Notes: generated from the letters alone by a model not told the origin. Numbered from the stretch's first letter, positions 35,681-45,618 are shown. The stretch is DNA of 64,000 nt from Haematobia irritans (GCF_050003625.1 NC_134397.1:228408537-228472536), one strand, 5' to 3'. Numbers and translations: made by a program.

Positions 35681-35754
35681 TGGGACCGTGGAGCAGTGGT
35701 TGCTACGTCGGACTTGCATGCCAAGGGTCGTGGGTTCGATCCCTGCTTCGACCA
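35681..35754 (+). other. tRNA-like module (alanine-like anticodon loop) in E-prime
   Basis: A-box-like gtggagcagtggttgct, anticodon-loop CTTGCAT (TGC) and B-box GGGTTCGATCCCTG, followed by a T-run at 35758-35770 that could act as a polymerase III terminator. It resembles the head of the SINE at 43851-44193 more than it resembles its neighbour at 35497. Confidence 0.65.
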
Positions 35755-36688
35755 AAGTTTTTTTTTTTTACATATATTCCAGATAGGGTTCCGACCCTCC
35801 GAAAAAATTTTCAACATTACATTCTACTATATTAAATTTTTACTATGAACTGTAAAATGTGTCTTATTAAAGACCTAAAGTCAGAAAAGAACAGTGTTTG
35901 ATATAAACGAAATGGGCTGTGTTGTTGGTTCAAAAATAACTCTTTTTATTGAAAAAATAAAAATTGTGTAACAAACGAATTTTTTTGGTGATAAAAGTGT
36001 ATACTTTTCGAAGCAATTCAAAAAACTCTAACAAAAGAAAAACGTTTTCGGTACACGTTTTCCAAACGTTTTTTTTCTTTGCGTGTAGCTTTAAATTACT
36101 GGCAGACCTGGAAAACGTTAACTTAAGCAGTTTGGTTCCACAAAAGTAAATAATAGAGAAGGTTCAGTGGTTAAGACTAGAAGTGCCCATATGTAATAGG
36201 TACTTTTAGTTAAATGTGGTATCACAATGGACTGAATAGTCAAAGTGAGCCTGAAATTTAATCGGGCTGCCACTTTAACCTAACCTAACCTAACCTAATT
36301 TACATCCAAAACATTGAATTCGGATCACACCTAAAGAAGTGATGCAAATTCAGTGCAGCGGCTGTTGAAATGGAGGACTTCCGTTCTATGACAAGCCCAT
36401 GTTAAATTCATCGCTTCTGCGTCAACTTTGCACCACTTCCAGATCCAAAAAGAATATTTTCATTACTTTTTTGGCGACGCTTTTTTTGCTGGGTGATATA
36501 GGTGCCCAATGAGTGATACAAACGTGAAAACAAAATGAAGGCCTAATCGCCAATTTGATCATAAAACGCGTTCTATGCTTGCGATTACAAAAGTCGAATG
36601 TCGACACGGCGGTTAATCGAATTTTAGTCAAAAAAGACGAAGTTTATTTTTTGTGATGCTCAAATTTGGGTAACAGACTTTGAAGATT

Positions 36689-36913
36689 TTAGAAAATCGT
36701 GTCTTTTGATGTTAGCCAAAATCGATTAATCAAATTTTGATAGCGCCCTGTGGTCGTTGTTAACCCCCAGAAAACCGTAGTCATTTGCCTTATTAGTAGC
36801 ACCGGGGTCGGATGATTTGAAGAACTGGACTGTTCGGTCGTCGGCACATTGTAGTCGATCCATACTTCACCGACTATCACGAAACTTCGCAGAAACTCCC
36901 TCAGATTGGCCAT
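36689..36913 (-). pseudogene. Old mariner transposase fragment, catalytic region
   Basis: The minus-strand 74-codon ORF contains LREFLRSFVIVGEVWIDYNV and PTTEQS, followed by MTTVFWG. This is the order of the mariner segment around the first catalytic Asp and the VFWD region. The catalytic Asp itself reads Gly (VIVGE). No terminal repeats are detected around it, so it is a remnant. Assignment rests on one short alignment made by eye. Confidence 0.5.
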
Positions 36914-38609
36914 AATCTACATAAAGCACTACACTGAAATGATCTCTTTTGTGGAACAGAGGGAAAAACAAACCCGAAATTCTGTACAGGATGTGATTCG
37001 CGCTATCTTTTGAAATGTCTCTTGTTTCACATACCTTGCGAACCTTTAATTATTTGTGTAGATTTATATTGCGCAATATTTCGACGTGCGACACGAAGGC
37101 TAATTTTTGAAGGTAGACCACCGTACACTGCATTTACACTGATCGATATTTCTCGTTTGCATTTTCGGAGAAGATATGTAATTATGTACCAATATGACCC
37201 TTAAATATTTCAGTACTAGAAATTTGAAGAAATTCGCCTTTAAACTTCAGCCACTCTGTTCACTATCTGGCATCTTAAAATCATGGGCGTTAAACAAGCT
37301 ACCTCAAGGTTTGCGGGATCACATTCATCGAATGTTTGCAGTCAAGCCCTTGCGTTTGGTAAAATATGCTACTTCGAGCAACTTTCCGGTAGGACATGCA
37401 GTTCAGAAAAACAATCAAAAATGAACGCAGCAGGTTCCTCATTATCTATTCATATCATTACATCAATCTAATAAAAGAGTACCTCTAGATCAGCCAGTAT
37501 ACAATAAAGTTCTTAGAATGACTCACGAATAGGGTATCTCACAGTCCAATTAAACCATTCGAAATTCAAAGTCATCCTTCATTTGGCATGTAAAACGTTT
37601 GGTATGTTGTTACCTTTTTACGTTACGTCTGAAAAGACGTGTTGGTATTAGGGCGTTCGCTTTTGGGATTTTTGCAAACGTTTCTGAAATTGCTACGAGT
37701 AAAGAATCATTTTTATCAGCATGATATACATCCACGTACTACAAGAAATTGCAATGAATGCAGTAGCACCAGGAATAATAGCAAATGGCAAATAGCCAAA
37801 TCCTATGGTCATAACTAGCATCACCACCACCACCACCACCGACAAAGTACGGCCTGTAGCAGTGCGCTGGCAAGTTTTATAATTACAGAAGATATCTTCA
37901 TGGCCAACATAAATAAGTTTTCTCTTTTGCCACTACAAATCGAAGAAAGATCGCTAATGCATTATTTATGTTTCAGGTGAAATACCGAATAGATTTCCTT
38001 AAGCTAGTGTAAAAAATAGAGTAGCAGCAGCCTCTCTACCATCTCCCATTGAGATCACCTGGAAGACATTAGACAAAGATGAAGTTCCATTGTTAACAGA
38101 CAAACAATGTTTAGCTTAAACTGTCATAGCACATGAAACCTTATTAGTTAAGAAGTTTCATTACAATGTTGCTTAAACTTTGAGATATTATCGCCAAAAA
38201 TTACACAAAAATTCTATTAGTCATATGAGCTTTAAATAGGATTTTCTAATTGCACGATTTTCTTAAGGTTCGATATTAGAGTATAGTGTTTGGAAGTTGT
38301 AAGTACACCAATAACAAAATTTGCTACAATCGAATAGAGCTAATACACCCACTACCAAGAATCCTAAGATGCTAAATAACTCATTAACAAACATTCGGAA
38401 CTTGTCATCTAGATCTAGAAGGTTATGTGCAGAAAAAAGAACCTGAAAGCTGCGATCTAGTGGAGTAAAGTTAAGTAGACGATCCTGGCGGCATATCTAA
38501 GCAGACTGGGTTGTTTCCAAGGTCCGGGTGTCGGTGCTATACATGGATATCGGTGATCCTTCCAGACGATCCAATCTCATAAGGATCGACTTCAGGAAGG
38601 ACAAAATAG
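36914..38609. other. Unassigned region with a CAC microsatellite
   Basis: No protein domain recognised. A (CAC/ACC)n run lies at 37822-37840. The region is less repetitive than most of the window and could be host intergenic or intronic DNA. ORFs at 37010-37471 are in different frames and unassigned. Confidence 0.4.
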
Positions 38610-39325
38610 TAAATTTTGCCAAAATTTTATTTCTATTGAAAATTTTGTCAAAATTTCATTTCTATAGAAAATCTTATCAAAATTTTATTTCTATAGAAAC
38701 TTTTGTCAACATTTTATTTCTATAGAAAATTTTGTCAAAATTTTATTTCTATAAAAAAATTGTCAAAATTTTATTTCTATAAAAAATGTGTCAAAATTTT
38801 GTTTCTACAGAAAATTTTGTCAACATGTTATTTCAATAGAAAATTTTTTCAAACTTTTATTTCTATAGAAAATTTTATTAAAATTTTATTTCTATAGAAA
38901 ATTTTTATCAAAATTTTAATCTTATAGCAAATTTTGTCAAAATTTCATTTTTATTTGAAAAATTTGTCAGAATATTATTTCTATAGAAAATTTGGTCAAA
39001 ATTTGATTTTTCTAGAAAATTTTGTCAACATTTTATTTCGATAGAAAAATTTGTCAAAATTTTATTTCTATAGAAAATTTTGTGAAAATTTTATTTCTAT
39101 AGAAAATTTTGTCAAAATTTTATTTCTATAAAAAAAATTTTCAAAATATTATTTCTATAGAAAATTTTGTCAACATTTTGTTTCTACAGAAAATTTTGTC
39201 AACATTTTATATCTATAGGCAATTTTGTCAAACTATTATTTATATAGAAAATTTTATTAAAATTTTATTTCTATAGAAAATTTCATCAAAATTTTATTAA
39301 TATATAAAATTTTGTCAACATTTTA

Positions 39326-40623
39326 AAGGGTGATACGATCAAAATTTGGTCACGGGAAAACGCGTGTAAATCGGTGAAATCGTTTATTTAAAAAATCAAA
39401 TTACATTTTTTTCAAGTTCAATTTGTATAAAATAGAGGAAAAATATTCAGTTGGGCTTTCGCTTTTCCAAATCCGAATTGCCGGGCCTCACGCTTGACAC
39501 CTGCCATCAGATTTTGTACAGCCACCTTGTCCACCTTCTTCGCCGCAGAAAGCCAGTTTGCCTTGAACTGCTGCTCGTCATTAGCAGTTTTTTTGGTCTT
39601 CCTTAGGTTCCACTTGACAATAGCCCAGTATTTCTCAATTGGGGCGAGCTCTGGCGTGTTGGGAGGGTGCTTGTCCTTGGGAACCACCTGCACGTTGTTG
39701 ACGGCGTACCACTCCATGGCCTTTTTACCGTAATGGCAAGATGCCAAATCCGGCCAAAACAGTACGGAACAACCGTGTTTCTTCAGGAAAGGCAGCAGAC
39801 GTTTATTCAAACACTCTTTCACGTAAATTTCTTGGTTGACAGTCCCGGAAGCTATGAAAATGCTGCTTTTCAAGCCACAGGTACAGATGGCTTGCCAAAC
39901 CAGATATTTCTTTGCGAACTTTGACAGTTTTATGTGCTTGAAAATATCTACTACCTTTCCCCTTCCTTTTGCCGTATAAAACTCCTGTCTCAGAAGCTGA
40001 TTGTAGTCGGCTTTGACGTAGGTTTCGTCGTCCATTACAACGCAGTCAAACTTCGTCAGCATCGTCGTGTACAGCCTCCGGGATCGCGCTTTGGCCGTCG
40101 TATTTTGTTTATCATCGCGATTTGGAGTCACTACCTTCTTGTAAGTCGATAGTCCGGCTCGTTTTTTGGCTCGATGCACGGTTGTAGACGATACACCCAG
40201 CTTATTTGCGGCATCTCGGAGAGAGAGATTAGGGTTTCGCTTGAAACTACCGGCAACTCTCTTTGTCGTCTCAGCGGCTTCCGGTTTTCGATTTCCCCCC
40301 GATCCAGACTTCCTGGCTGTCGAGAAACGTTCCCGAAACACTTTAATTACATTTGTAACGGTTGATTTGGCAACTTTTAGCGATTTTGCCAGCTTTGCGT
40401 GCGAGTAGCTCGGATTTTCGCGATGCGCAAGCATAATTTTGATACGCTGCTCTTCTTGCTTGGACGGCATTTTGACAACTGAAGAGTGAATTCCAAAATC
40501 AAAATAGAAGCAACATTCTACACACACACACCTTCAAATTGAGGGGTGTTCAGGTTTTTTAAATGCAAAATTGAAAGAAATACGTCAAGTTTATATTGAC
40601 CAAATTTTGACCGTATCACTCTT
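39326..40623 (-). mobile_element. Complete DD37E Tc1/mariner element (1298 bp)
   Basis: Ends AAGGGTGATACGATCAAAAT and, from the other side, AAGAGTGATACGGTCAAAAT, with TA on both sides (39324-39325 and 40624-40625). One uninterrupted gene fills most of the interior, leaving ~92 bp and ~153 bp outside the gene. The ends match those of the deleted copy at 52939-53993. Structure and intact gene make it the best candidate for recent or current activity here. Confidence 0.92.
39418..40470 (-). CDS. DD37E-type Tc1/mariner transposase, intact (350 aa)
   Basis: Cut-and-paste DNA transposase acting in the nucleus on the element's own ends. I start at MPSKQEEQ (ATG at 40470). The frame extends 19 codons further upstream to 40527, but that extension reads like untranslated DNA, and its counterpart is not seen in the deleted copy. 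N-terminal half: two helix-turn-helix stretches (about residues 20-50 and 78-105) separated by a basic KSGSGGNRKP linker, as in paired-like Tc1/mariner DNA-binding domains. Catalytic core: D148 in VVMDDETY, D241 in FWPDLASCHYG, and E279 in PELAPIEKYW. There are 37 residues between D241 and E279, the signature of the DD37E family known from mosquitoes. No stops, no frameshifts, normal length. Activity is untested. Confidence 0.93.
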   Translation of the reverse strand: MPSKQEEQRIKIMLAHRENPSYSHAKLAKSLKVAKSTVTNVIKVFRERFSTARKSGSGGNRKPEAAETTKRVAGSFKRNPNLSLRDAANKLGVSSTTVHRAKKRAGLSTYKKVVTPNRDDKQNTTAKARSRRLYTTMLTKFDCVVMDDETYVKADYNQLLRQEFYTAKGRGKVVDIFKHIKLSKFAKKYLVWQAICTCGLKSSIFIASGTVNQEIYVKECLNKRLLPFLKKHGCSVLFWPDLASCHYGKKAMEWYAVNNVQVVPKDKHPPNTPELAPIEKYWAIVKWNLRKTKKTANDEQQFKANWLSAAKKVDKVAVQNLMAGVKREARQFGFGKAKAQLNIFPLFYTN

Positions 40624-40793
40624 TATTATTATATAAAATTTTCTACAAATTTTAGTTCTATAGAAAATTTTATCAAAATATAATTTCTATGATTACTTTC
40701 TTTATTTGAAAAGGAATATATTGCAACATATTGCTGGAATTCTATCAGTCTACCAAACAGTAAAAAATCTACCGTTTTTGGTAGAATTCTACA

Positions 40794-41282
40794 CCGAAAA
40801 AAAGGTGAATTGTTTTATAGGAAGAATGAACTACCACGCACGAAAATTTAAGTAAATTTTGAGATTTCCACAAAGCGTTGTTAAAACCAGGAAATTTTAA
40901 TGCCCTGTTGTACTTTTTAACTGCAGTTCATGAAATTACATCATCTCATAGAAAAAAAAATACTAAAAGAAAAGAAGAAAATCATTGGCGCCAAATCATG
41001 ACCATTTTAAGCATACGGTAGTTCATTCGTACTATTTTTGGGTATCGTACGAAAATTTTCAATTGTTTTAGTTCATATTGAATTTATGTGTACGGTTATT
41101 GAACTTTATACTGACGTTTAGTTCATAACATTTTTGAGACATACTTATAAAACGTAAGATTTCATTAAGCTGTGGAAAATTTCGATAAAAATAATAAAAT
41201 TTAACTACAAGCAAATAATTTTTTTCCAATAAAAAAAGTTAAATTTAGCGTTAGTTTAACTACGGAAATTTTTTTTTCAGTG
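40794..41282 (+). mobile_element. Family F MITE, copy 1 (489 bp)
   Basis: TA-flanked (40792-40793, 41283-41284), starting CACCGAAAAAAAGGTGAATT and ending TTTTTTTTTCAGTG. It interrupts the tggtagaattcTA end of the family H element. Collinear with 44604-45105. No ORF. Confidence 0.82.
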
Positions 41283-41284
41283 TA

Positions 41285-43045
41285 CCAGGATTCAATACCT
41301 TGTCTGCAATATGTAAATATGTATATGATATGTAGCTATTTCACATAGGCCACCAAATACAATATTGTTAACCCATGAAAACAAGCTCTGACTAAAATTA
41401 CATACTCCAGCCTTCTTATCATTCAATCCAAGGTTCCTAAAGATTTTTCAAAATCTCCATAACAATTAATAAGCTATATGCCAATAATGCTAATTTTTGT
41501 CCTTATCTGCTTCATTGAAGACAATAGAATTTCTTCCTCATTGATGAATATTTGTAAGTTTTATTGCAACGAATGACCACTTTGGAAAAAACCTCCATTG
41601 TCCATTGCTTATCAATTATAGATCTTAGAAGAATTTTCCAATTAAAATATATTACTAGGAACATGTGACCCACCCATCCTAGCCTTCTTTGGCTATGTAA
41701 CATAAGTAACCCCAAAAGCTCAAGGCTGTGGGTGTTGTTAACCTCTATGAAATGTAGCTGAACTAAAGTTGGACTAAACACAACAATTTTATTTCTATTC
41801 TAACAGCTCATTTTTAAGATTTTATGCCTGCCATGGTGAATACTACTTTTGGCGTTTTTGTTTGCTCCCATCCCAATTGCCTCGAACTCGAAAAATTTCC
41901 ATATGAACGATATGCAAGTAAGCAAAAATAATACATGCGATTATTGTTTGAGTTGTTTTTTTTTTGTGCTGTTCGACCAAAGGAATGACGTTTTCAGATT
42001 TCATGCATTATTAAAGTGTTTGGCCAAGGCAAAAATATAGGGGGTTGTACCTGGACTGTCGGTGGTATTGTTATTTTCATCATGCAACAATTCCCTGGAC
42101 CGAACAAAAAAAAATAATTTAACCAAAAACAGAGCTCTACTCTAGAACCACCCACAGCGTTCCTAGACCATACTTTGAAGTAGAGTCCAAAGCATTTTAT
42201 TCAATTAGCTTAAAGTGAATGCTTTACCTTGCTCGTTTTGTTTTTTTGATTTCCTAAAGAAAAACCTTGCCATTTTCTAGCCCAAGTTGACTAAGAAATG
42301 CATAGGATTTGCATAAATGATTTATGTTCTGAGGGCATACAAATAACTGGCCTTAGAATATTTACAGGTGCACATGAACAGATTGTGGACATTTTGAAAC
42401 ATGAAACTGAGCTCTTTTGTTTAGCTGCTGTTATCTATTGTTATTTGTTCTTTAATATTGTAATTAAAGTGATTAAATTAAACAATGTAACTTTAATTAG
42501 TATCATAGATTTAGAGCGCAATATTTTTTACATGACGATAATAACAATAATCCAGAATATAAACGGCAATCTCAGTGATTGAGTGGAATGCACATGCAAT
42601 GTCTTTATATCATAATCTGTTTTAATAGGAGATATTAACAATCCCATTGTTTAATGTTCCACCAACCCATTGGGAGAGTTCAAATAAATAAATAAAAATC
42701 CGGTTAATCTAAAGACATAGGAATATACAAATGGACCCTACCGGAAATTGGTGCAAATTGACACGAATGTACCTATCACAGGACTAATACCAGTGCTCCA
42801 GTTTATCAATTTTTTTTTTTTTTTTTTTTTGAATTTTCATATAATTTATTGACTTTTATACTCCCTTGATATTAAAATCTAATAGGATCTACACTTACAA
42901 CAATTACGGAATTATCTATTGTTCAACATATACGAAACACTTGTCCTTTCTGGTGCGATTCGGATGCTTAAAATGAAACAGGTTCCTAAGAGTTTGTCCC
43001 AGGCTGGCTCATGAGGACCTGTCTATGGGGTAGTTCTACTAAGAT
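41285..43045. other. No gene recognised; long T homopolymer
   Basis: A 21-base T run lies at 42810-42830. The 94-codon ORF at 42298-42582 has no recognisable domain. The region shows no terminal repeats or arrays and may be host intergenic or intronic DNA. Confidence 0.4.
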
Positions 43046-43544
43046 CCCAGCAAAACCGCGTCGCCAAAAAAGCAGTGAAAATTTTCTTTTTGGATCCGGA
43101 AGTGGTGCAAAATTGGCGCAGACGCGATGATTTTAACATGGGCTTGTCATTGGACGGATGTTCACCATTTTAACAGCCGTTGCACTGAATTTGTATCACT
43201 TCTTAAGGTGTGATGCGAATCCAGTATTTTGGATGTGAATAAAGAAATTTTGTGATATCTTGACGAGTAAATAAATTTTAAAATTTTTTATGATGCATTA
43301 TAATGCATTATAATAACGCTTGTCTGGAACATTTGACATCAAATATTTTCAAAAATTCGCAATTTTTTTTAGAAAGGATTTAGCATTTTTTTCGGCACGT
43401 GGTGGTAGTTTTTTTTGGAGGGTATAAAAAATTGACTCAAATGAAGTTCCTCTGCAGTTAAAATAAAGAACATCTTTGAGAAGAAATTTTTGGAAGTGCT
43501 TTTAAAGTTGTTTCTTAAGAACAACTTCCAATTTTTTTGCTGGG
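43046..43544 (+). mobile_element. Family B MITE, complete (499 bp)
   Basis: Begins CCCAGCAAAACCGCGTCGCC and ends TTTTTTTGCTGGG, giving the uninterrupted reference for the family. It ends only nine bases before a possible splice acceptor (ttgttccag) of the exon candidate. No clear target duplication. Confidence 0.87.
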
Positions 43545-43553
43545 TTGTTCCAG

Positions 43554-43842
43554 GACGTGTCCTTTGAATTGAATTCAAGTCTTGTCCTATCGTGTAAATT
43601 TACACCGCCATACGTTTGGACCAGAACTGGGACTAGTCCAAATACACCAGGGGTAGATCAATTTCCCGTAGGGGATGAGCTCATTTCAAGTTCAATTTCC
43701 TATGCCAATTTCTTGTCACCGGACAATATTGGTTATTTTACCTCACCGAAGGATAATACTATCACCCAAAACATGGCACAAGAAGCTGTTATTAATTTCG
43801 GTCAGATGCTATTGCAAGTGGGTGATATTAGACCACTTTTAG
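43554..43842 (+). CDS. Candidate host exon, possibly immunoglobulin-like (unproven)
   Basis: An open frame of 96 codons plus one base lies between an acceptor-like ttgttccag and a donor-like TTTTAG|GTATGG. Its composition is much more protein-like than that of other ORFs here (not AT-collapsed, varied residues). The translation includes NSSLVLSCKFTPPYVWTRTG and later ISYANFLSPDNIGYFTS. The C...W and NIGY-F spacing loosely recalls an Ig domain (Cys, then WxR, then an L-x-D-x-G-Y-x-C-like segment), though the second Cys is not seen. I do not know the gene. A SINE is inserted exactly at the donor-like site. It could also be a pseudogene or an accidental ORF. Confidence 0.35.
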
Positions 43843-43850
43843 GTATGGTT

Positions 43851-44193
43851 AGGTTAGGTTATGTGGCAGCCCGATGTATCAGGCTCACTTAGACTATTCA
43901 GTCCATTGTGATACCACATTGGTGAACTTCTCTCTTATCACTGAGTGCTGCCCGATTCCATATTAAGCTCAATGACAAGGGACCTCCTTTTTATAGCCGA
44001 GTCCGAACGGCGTTCCACATTGTGGTGAAACCACTTAGAGAAGCTTTGAAACCCTCAGGAATGTCACCAGCATTACTGAGGAGGGATAATCCACCGCTGA
44101 AAAACTTTTTGGTGTTCGGTCGTAGCAGGAATCGAACCCACGACCTTGTGTATGCAAGGCGGGCATGCTAACCATTGCACCACGGTGGCTCCC
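43851..44193 (-). mobile_element. tRNA-derived SINE, full length (343 bp), with target duplication
   Basis: Read on the minus strand: tRNA-like head (A-box-like gtggtgcaatggttagcat, anticodon loop CTTGCAT, B-box gggttcgattcctgc), a body with ttcagcggtggattatccct and aaaaaggaggtcccttgtca, and a tail ending in (CCTAA)n. An 11-bp target duplication taggtatggtt flanks it (43840-43850, 44194-44204). The tail from 'ggtatcacaatggactgaat' onward is shared with the LINE at 35054-36296. Confidence 0.93.
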
Positions 44194-44603
44194 TAGGTAT
44201 GGTTGCGTACACCAAAAAATATTTAATATTTAAAAAAAAATTATGCCGCATTAATATCATTTGCGATTTTCTTTTCTTGGTAAATTGTTTTTGTTTGTTT
44301 AAGAAAATCTAAAAGTTTTAGTTTTTTGCATATGCTTATATGATATGTGATATCTATTTCTGCCAAATGGGCACAATTTTATAAAAACACATTTTGGTGT
44401 ATATACCTCGCAATATTTTGACTTATAAAGTCACCAAACCTTGATTTTACAACTGACCTCAAAGAAATTTGTTTTATTTTAAATTTCGTACGAAAAAAAT
44501 ACGATAACCCATTGTTAATTTTCTATGACAATATTAGACGACCCTTAGTGATAATGATTTTAATATAATTAAAATCCTAACACATTTATGAATAATATTT
44601 ACG

Positions 44604-45105
44604 CACCGAAAAAAAATTAAACTGTTTTATAGGAAGAATGAACTACCTCGCGCGAAAATTGAACTATTTTGTAATCCATGTTTTGAGATTTCAACGAAGT
44701 GTTGTTAAAACCAGGAAAATTTAGTACCATGTTGTACTTTTTAACTGTTGTTCTCGAAATTACTCCCTCGCATTGAAGAAAAAATTAACTAAAAGTAAAT
44801 AAGAAAATCATTGGCGCCAAATCATGACCATTTTAACCATACAGTAGTTCATTCTTACTATTTTTGGGAATCGTACGAAAATTTTCATTTGTTTTAGTTC
44901 ATATTGAATTTATGTGTACGGTCATTGAACTTTACACTCACGTTTTGTTCATAAAATTTTTGAGACATACTTAAAAAACGTAAGATTTCATTAAGCTGTG
45001 GAAAATTTCGATAAAAATAATAAAATTTAACTACAAGCAAATAATTTTTTTCCAATAAAAATATGTTAAATTTAGCGTTAGTTTAACTACGGAAATGTTT
45101 TCTGT
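44604..45105 (+). mobile_element. Family F MITE, copy 2
   Basis: Starts CACCGAAAAAAAATTAAACT and follows copy 1 (40794) base by base with scattered substitutions, ending in a decayed TTTTCTGTG. The flanking dinucleotide is no longer TA. Regions before it (44206-44603) hold nothing recognised. Confidence 0.8.
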
Positions 45106-45246
45106 GTTCAATTCAATTAAAAAGGATTTAACATATATTTATGAAGGCGTGCATTCCTAAAATAAAACTTGGTTAACTTAGAAGGAAATAATTTTAACAG
45201 TGGTTGCTCCCATATAAATTAAACCCCGTAATTTGGACTTCCCAAC

Positions 45247-45618
45247 ACGGTTGCCACAGATGGTAGAATTCGACCAAAAATGGTAGACCTTTTACTATTT
45301 GGTAGATTAATAGAATTGTTGATTTTTTAGTAGATTTTGCCAAATATTTCTTTCCAACTCCGAGGTACTTCACACGTTTTCAATACTAAATAAAATTTTG
45401 ACAAAATTTTCTATAGAAATAACATTTTTATAAAATTTTCTATTGAAATAAAATGTTTACAAAATTTTCTATACAAATAAAATTTTACTAAAATTTTTTT
45501 AGAAATAAAATTTTCTATAGATTAACATTTTGAAAGTATGATTTTTTTTGTTTGACAGTTTTTTGATAAAATTTTCTTAAAATGTTTGTAGATTATTTTT
45601 GGCTCGAGTGACAACCGT
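45247..45618 (+). mobile_element. Family H element, complete small copy (372 bp)
   Basis: Terminal inverted repeat ACGGTTGCCAC / (reverse) ACGGTTGTCAC. Inside the left end is tggtagaattcgaccaaaaa, then a short 30-bp array (about 45385-45535), then ttggctcgagtg. This copy shows both ends and so defines the family, whose right part is also found inside tandem-monomer copies b and d. Confidence 0.72.

Larger units (their letters stand above)
35182..36085. mobile_element. E-prime TIR element (904 bp) carrying two tRNA-like modules
   Basis: Ends CACGCAAAAAAATAATTC and, in reverse, CACGCAAAGAAAAAAAACG, flanked by TA (35180-35181, 36086-36087) within the LINE coding tail. It contains two tRNA-like modules in opposite orientations (35497-35572 minus and 35681-35754 plus). 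The left half is homologous to the fragment at 10541-10965 and, around the first module, to family E. No transposase. Confidence 0.82.
35054..36296 (+). mobile_element. 5'-truncated non-LTR retrotransposon (LINE) 3' end, with target duplication
   Basis: Inserted in a B MITE with a ~15-bp target duplication (aatttacatccaaaa at 35037-35051 and 36297-36311). The left part (35054-35179) translates to a C-terminal RT-protein tail with CISCHDVEEKESIKYLLCEC and RRKRILGAY. After an internal TIR element (35182-36085) the tail continues (LLADLENVNLSSLVPQK, stop near 36149). The 3' UTR ends with 'tatcacaatggactgaatag', aatcgggctgccac and (CCTAA)3-4. The Cys-x2-Cys...Cys pattern fits the zinc-knuckle tail of Jockey/I/R1-type LINEs, but the clade is unresolved. 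A frameshift is present. Confidence 0.8.
34671..36493 (-). mobile_element. Family B MITE, outer shell of the second nest
   Basis: Begins CCCAGCAAAAAAATTTGGAA and ends TTTTTTTGCTGGG. It is interrupted after 'tttacatccaaaaac' at 35053 and resumes with the same word at 36297. Without the insertion it is a ~570-bp B copy. Confidence 0.85.
38610..40791 (-). mobile_element. Family H element: large 30-bp array split by DD37E
   Basis: About 24 units of 'tttctatagaaaattttgtc' plus ~10 bp run from 38610 to 39325 and resume from 40624 to ~40690. The right part continues with ctaccaaacagtaaaaaatc and tggtagaattcta, the usual H end region, which is itself cut by the MITE at 40794. It is the longest minisatellite in the window. 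Confidence 0.82.

Noticed and set aside
36275..36298. Interstitial telomere repeat
   Set aside because: Only 3-4 CCTAA units, always at the 3' end of retroposon copies, so it belongs to the retroposon.
39494..40408. Plus-strand ORFs opposite the DD37E transposase
   Set aside because: Antisense shadows of the real minus-strand gene.
42298..42582. 94-codon ORF
   Set aside because: AT-driven composition and no domain; no supporting context.
43851..44193. tRNA gene (B-box and A-box present)
   Set aside because: The tRNA-like head continues into a conserved body and tail with target duplication: a SINE.
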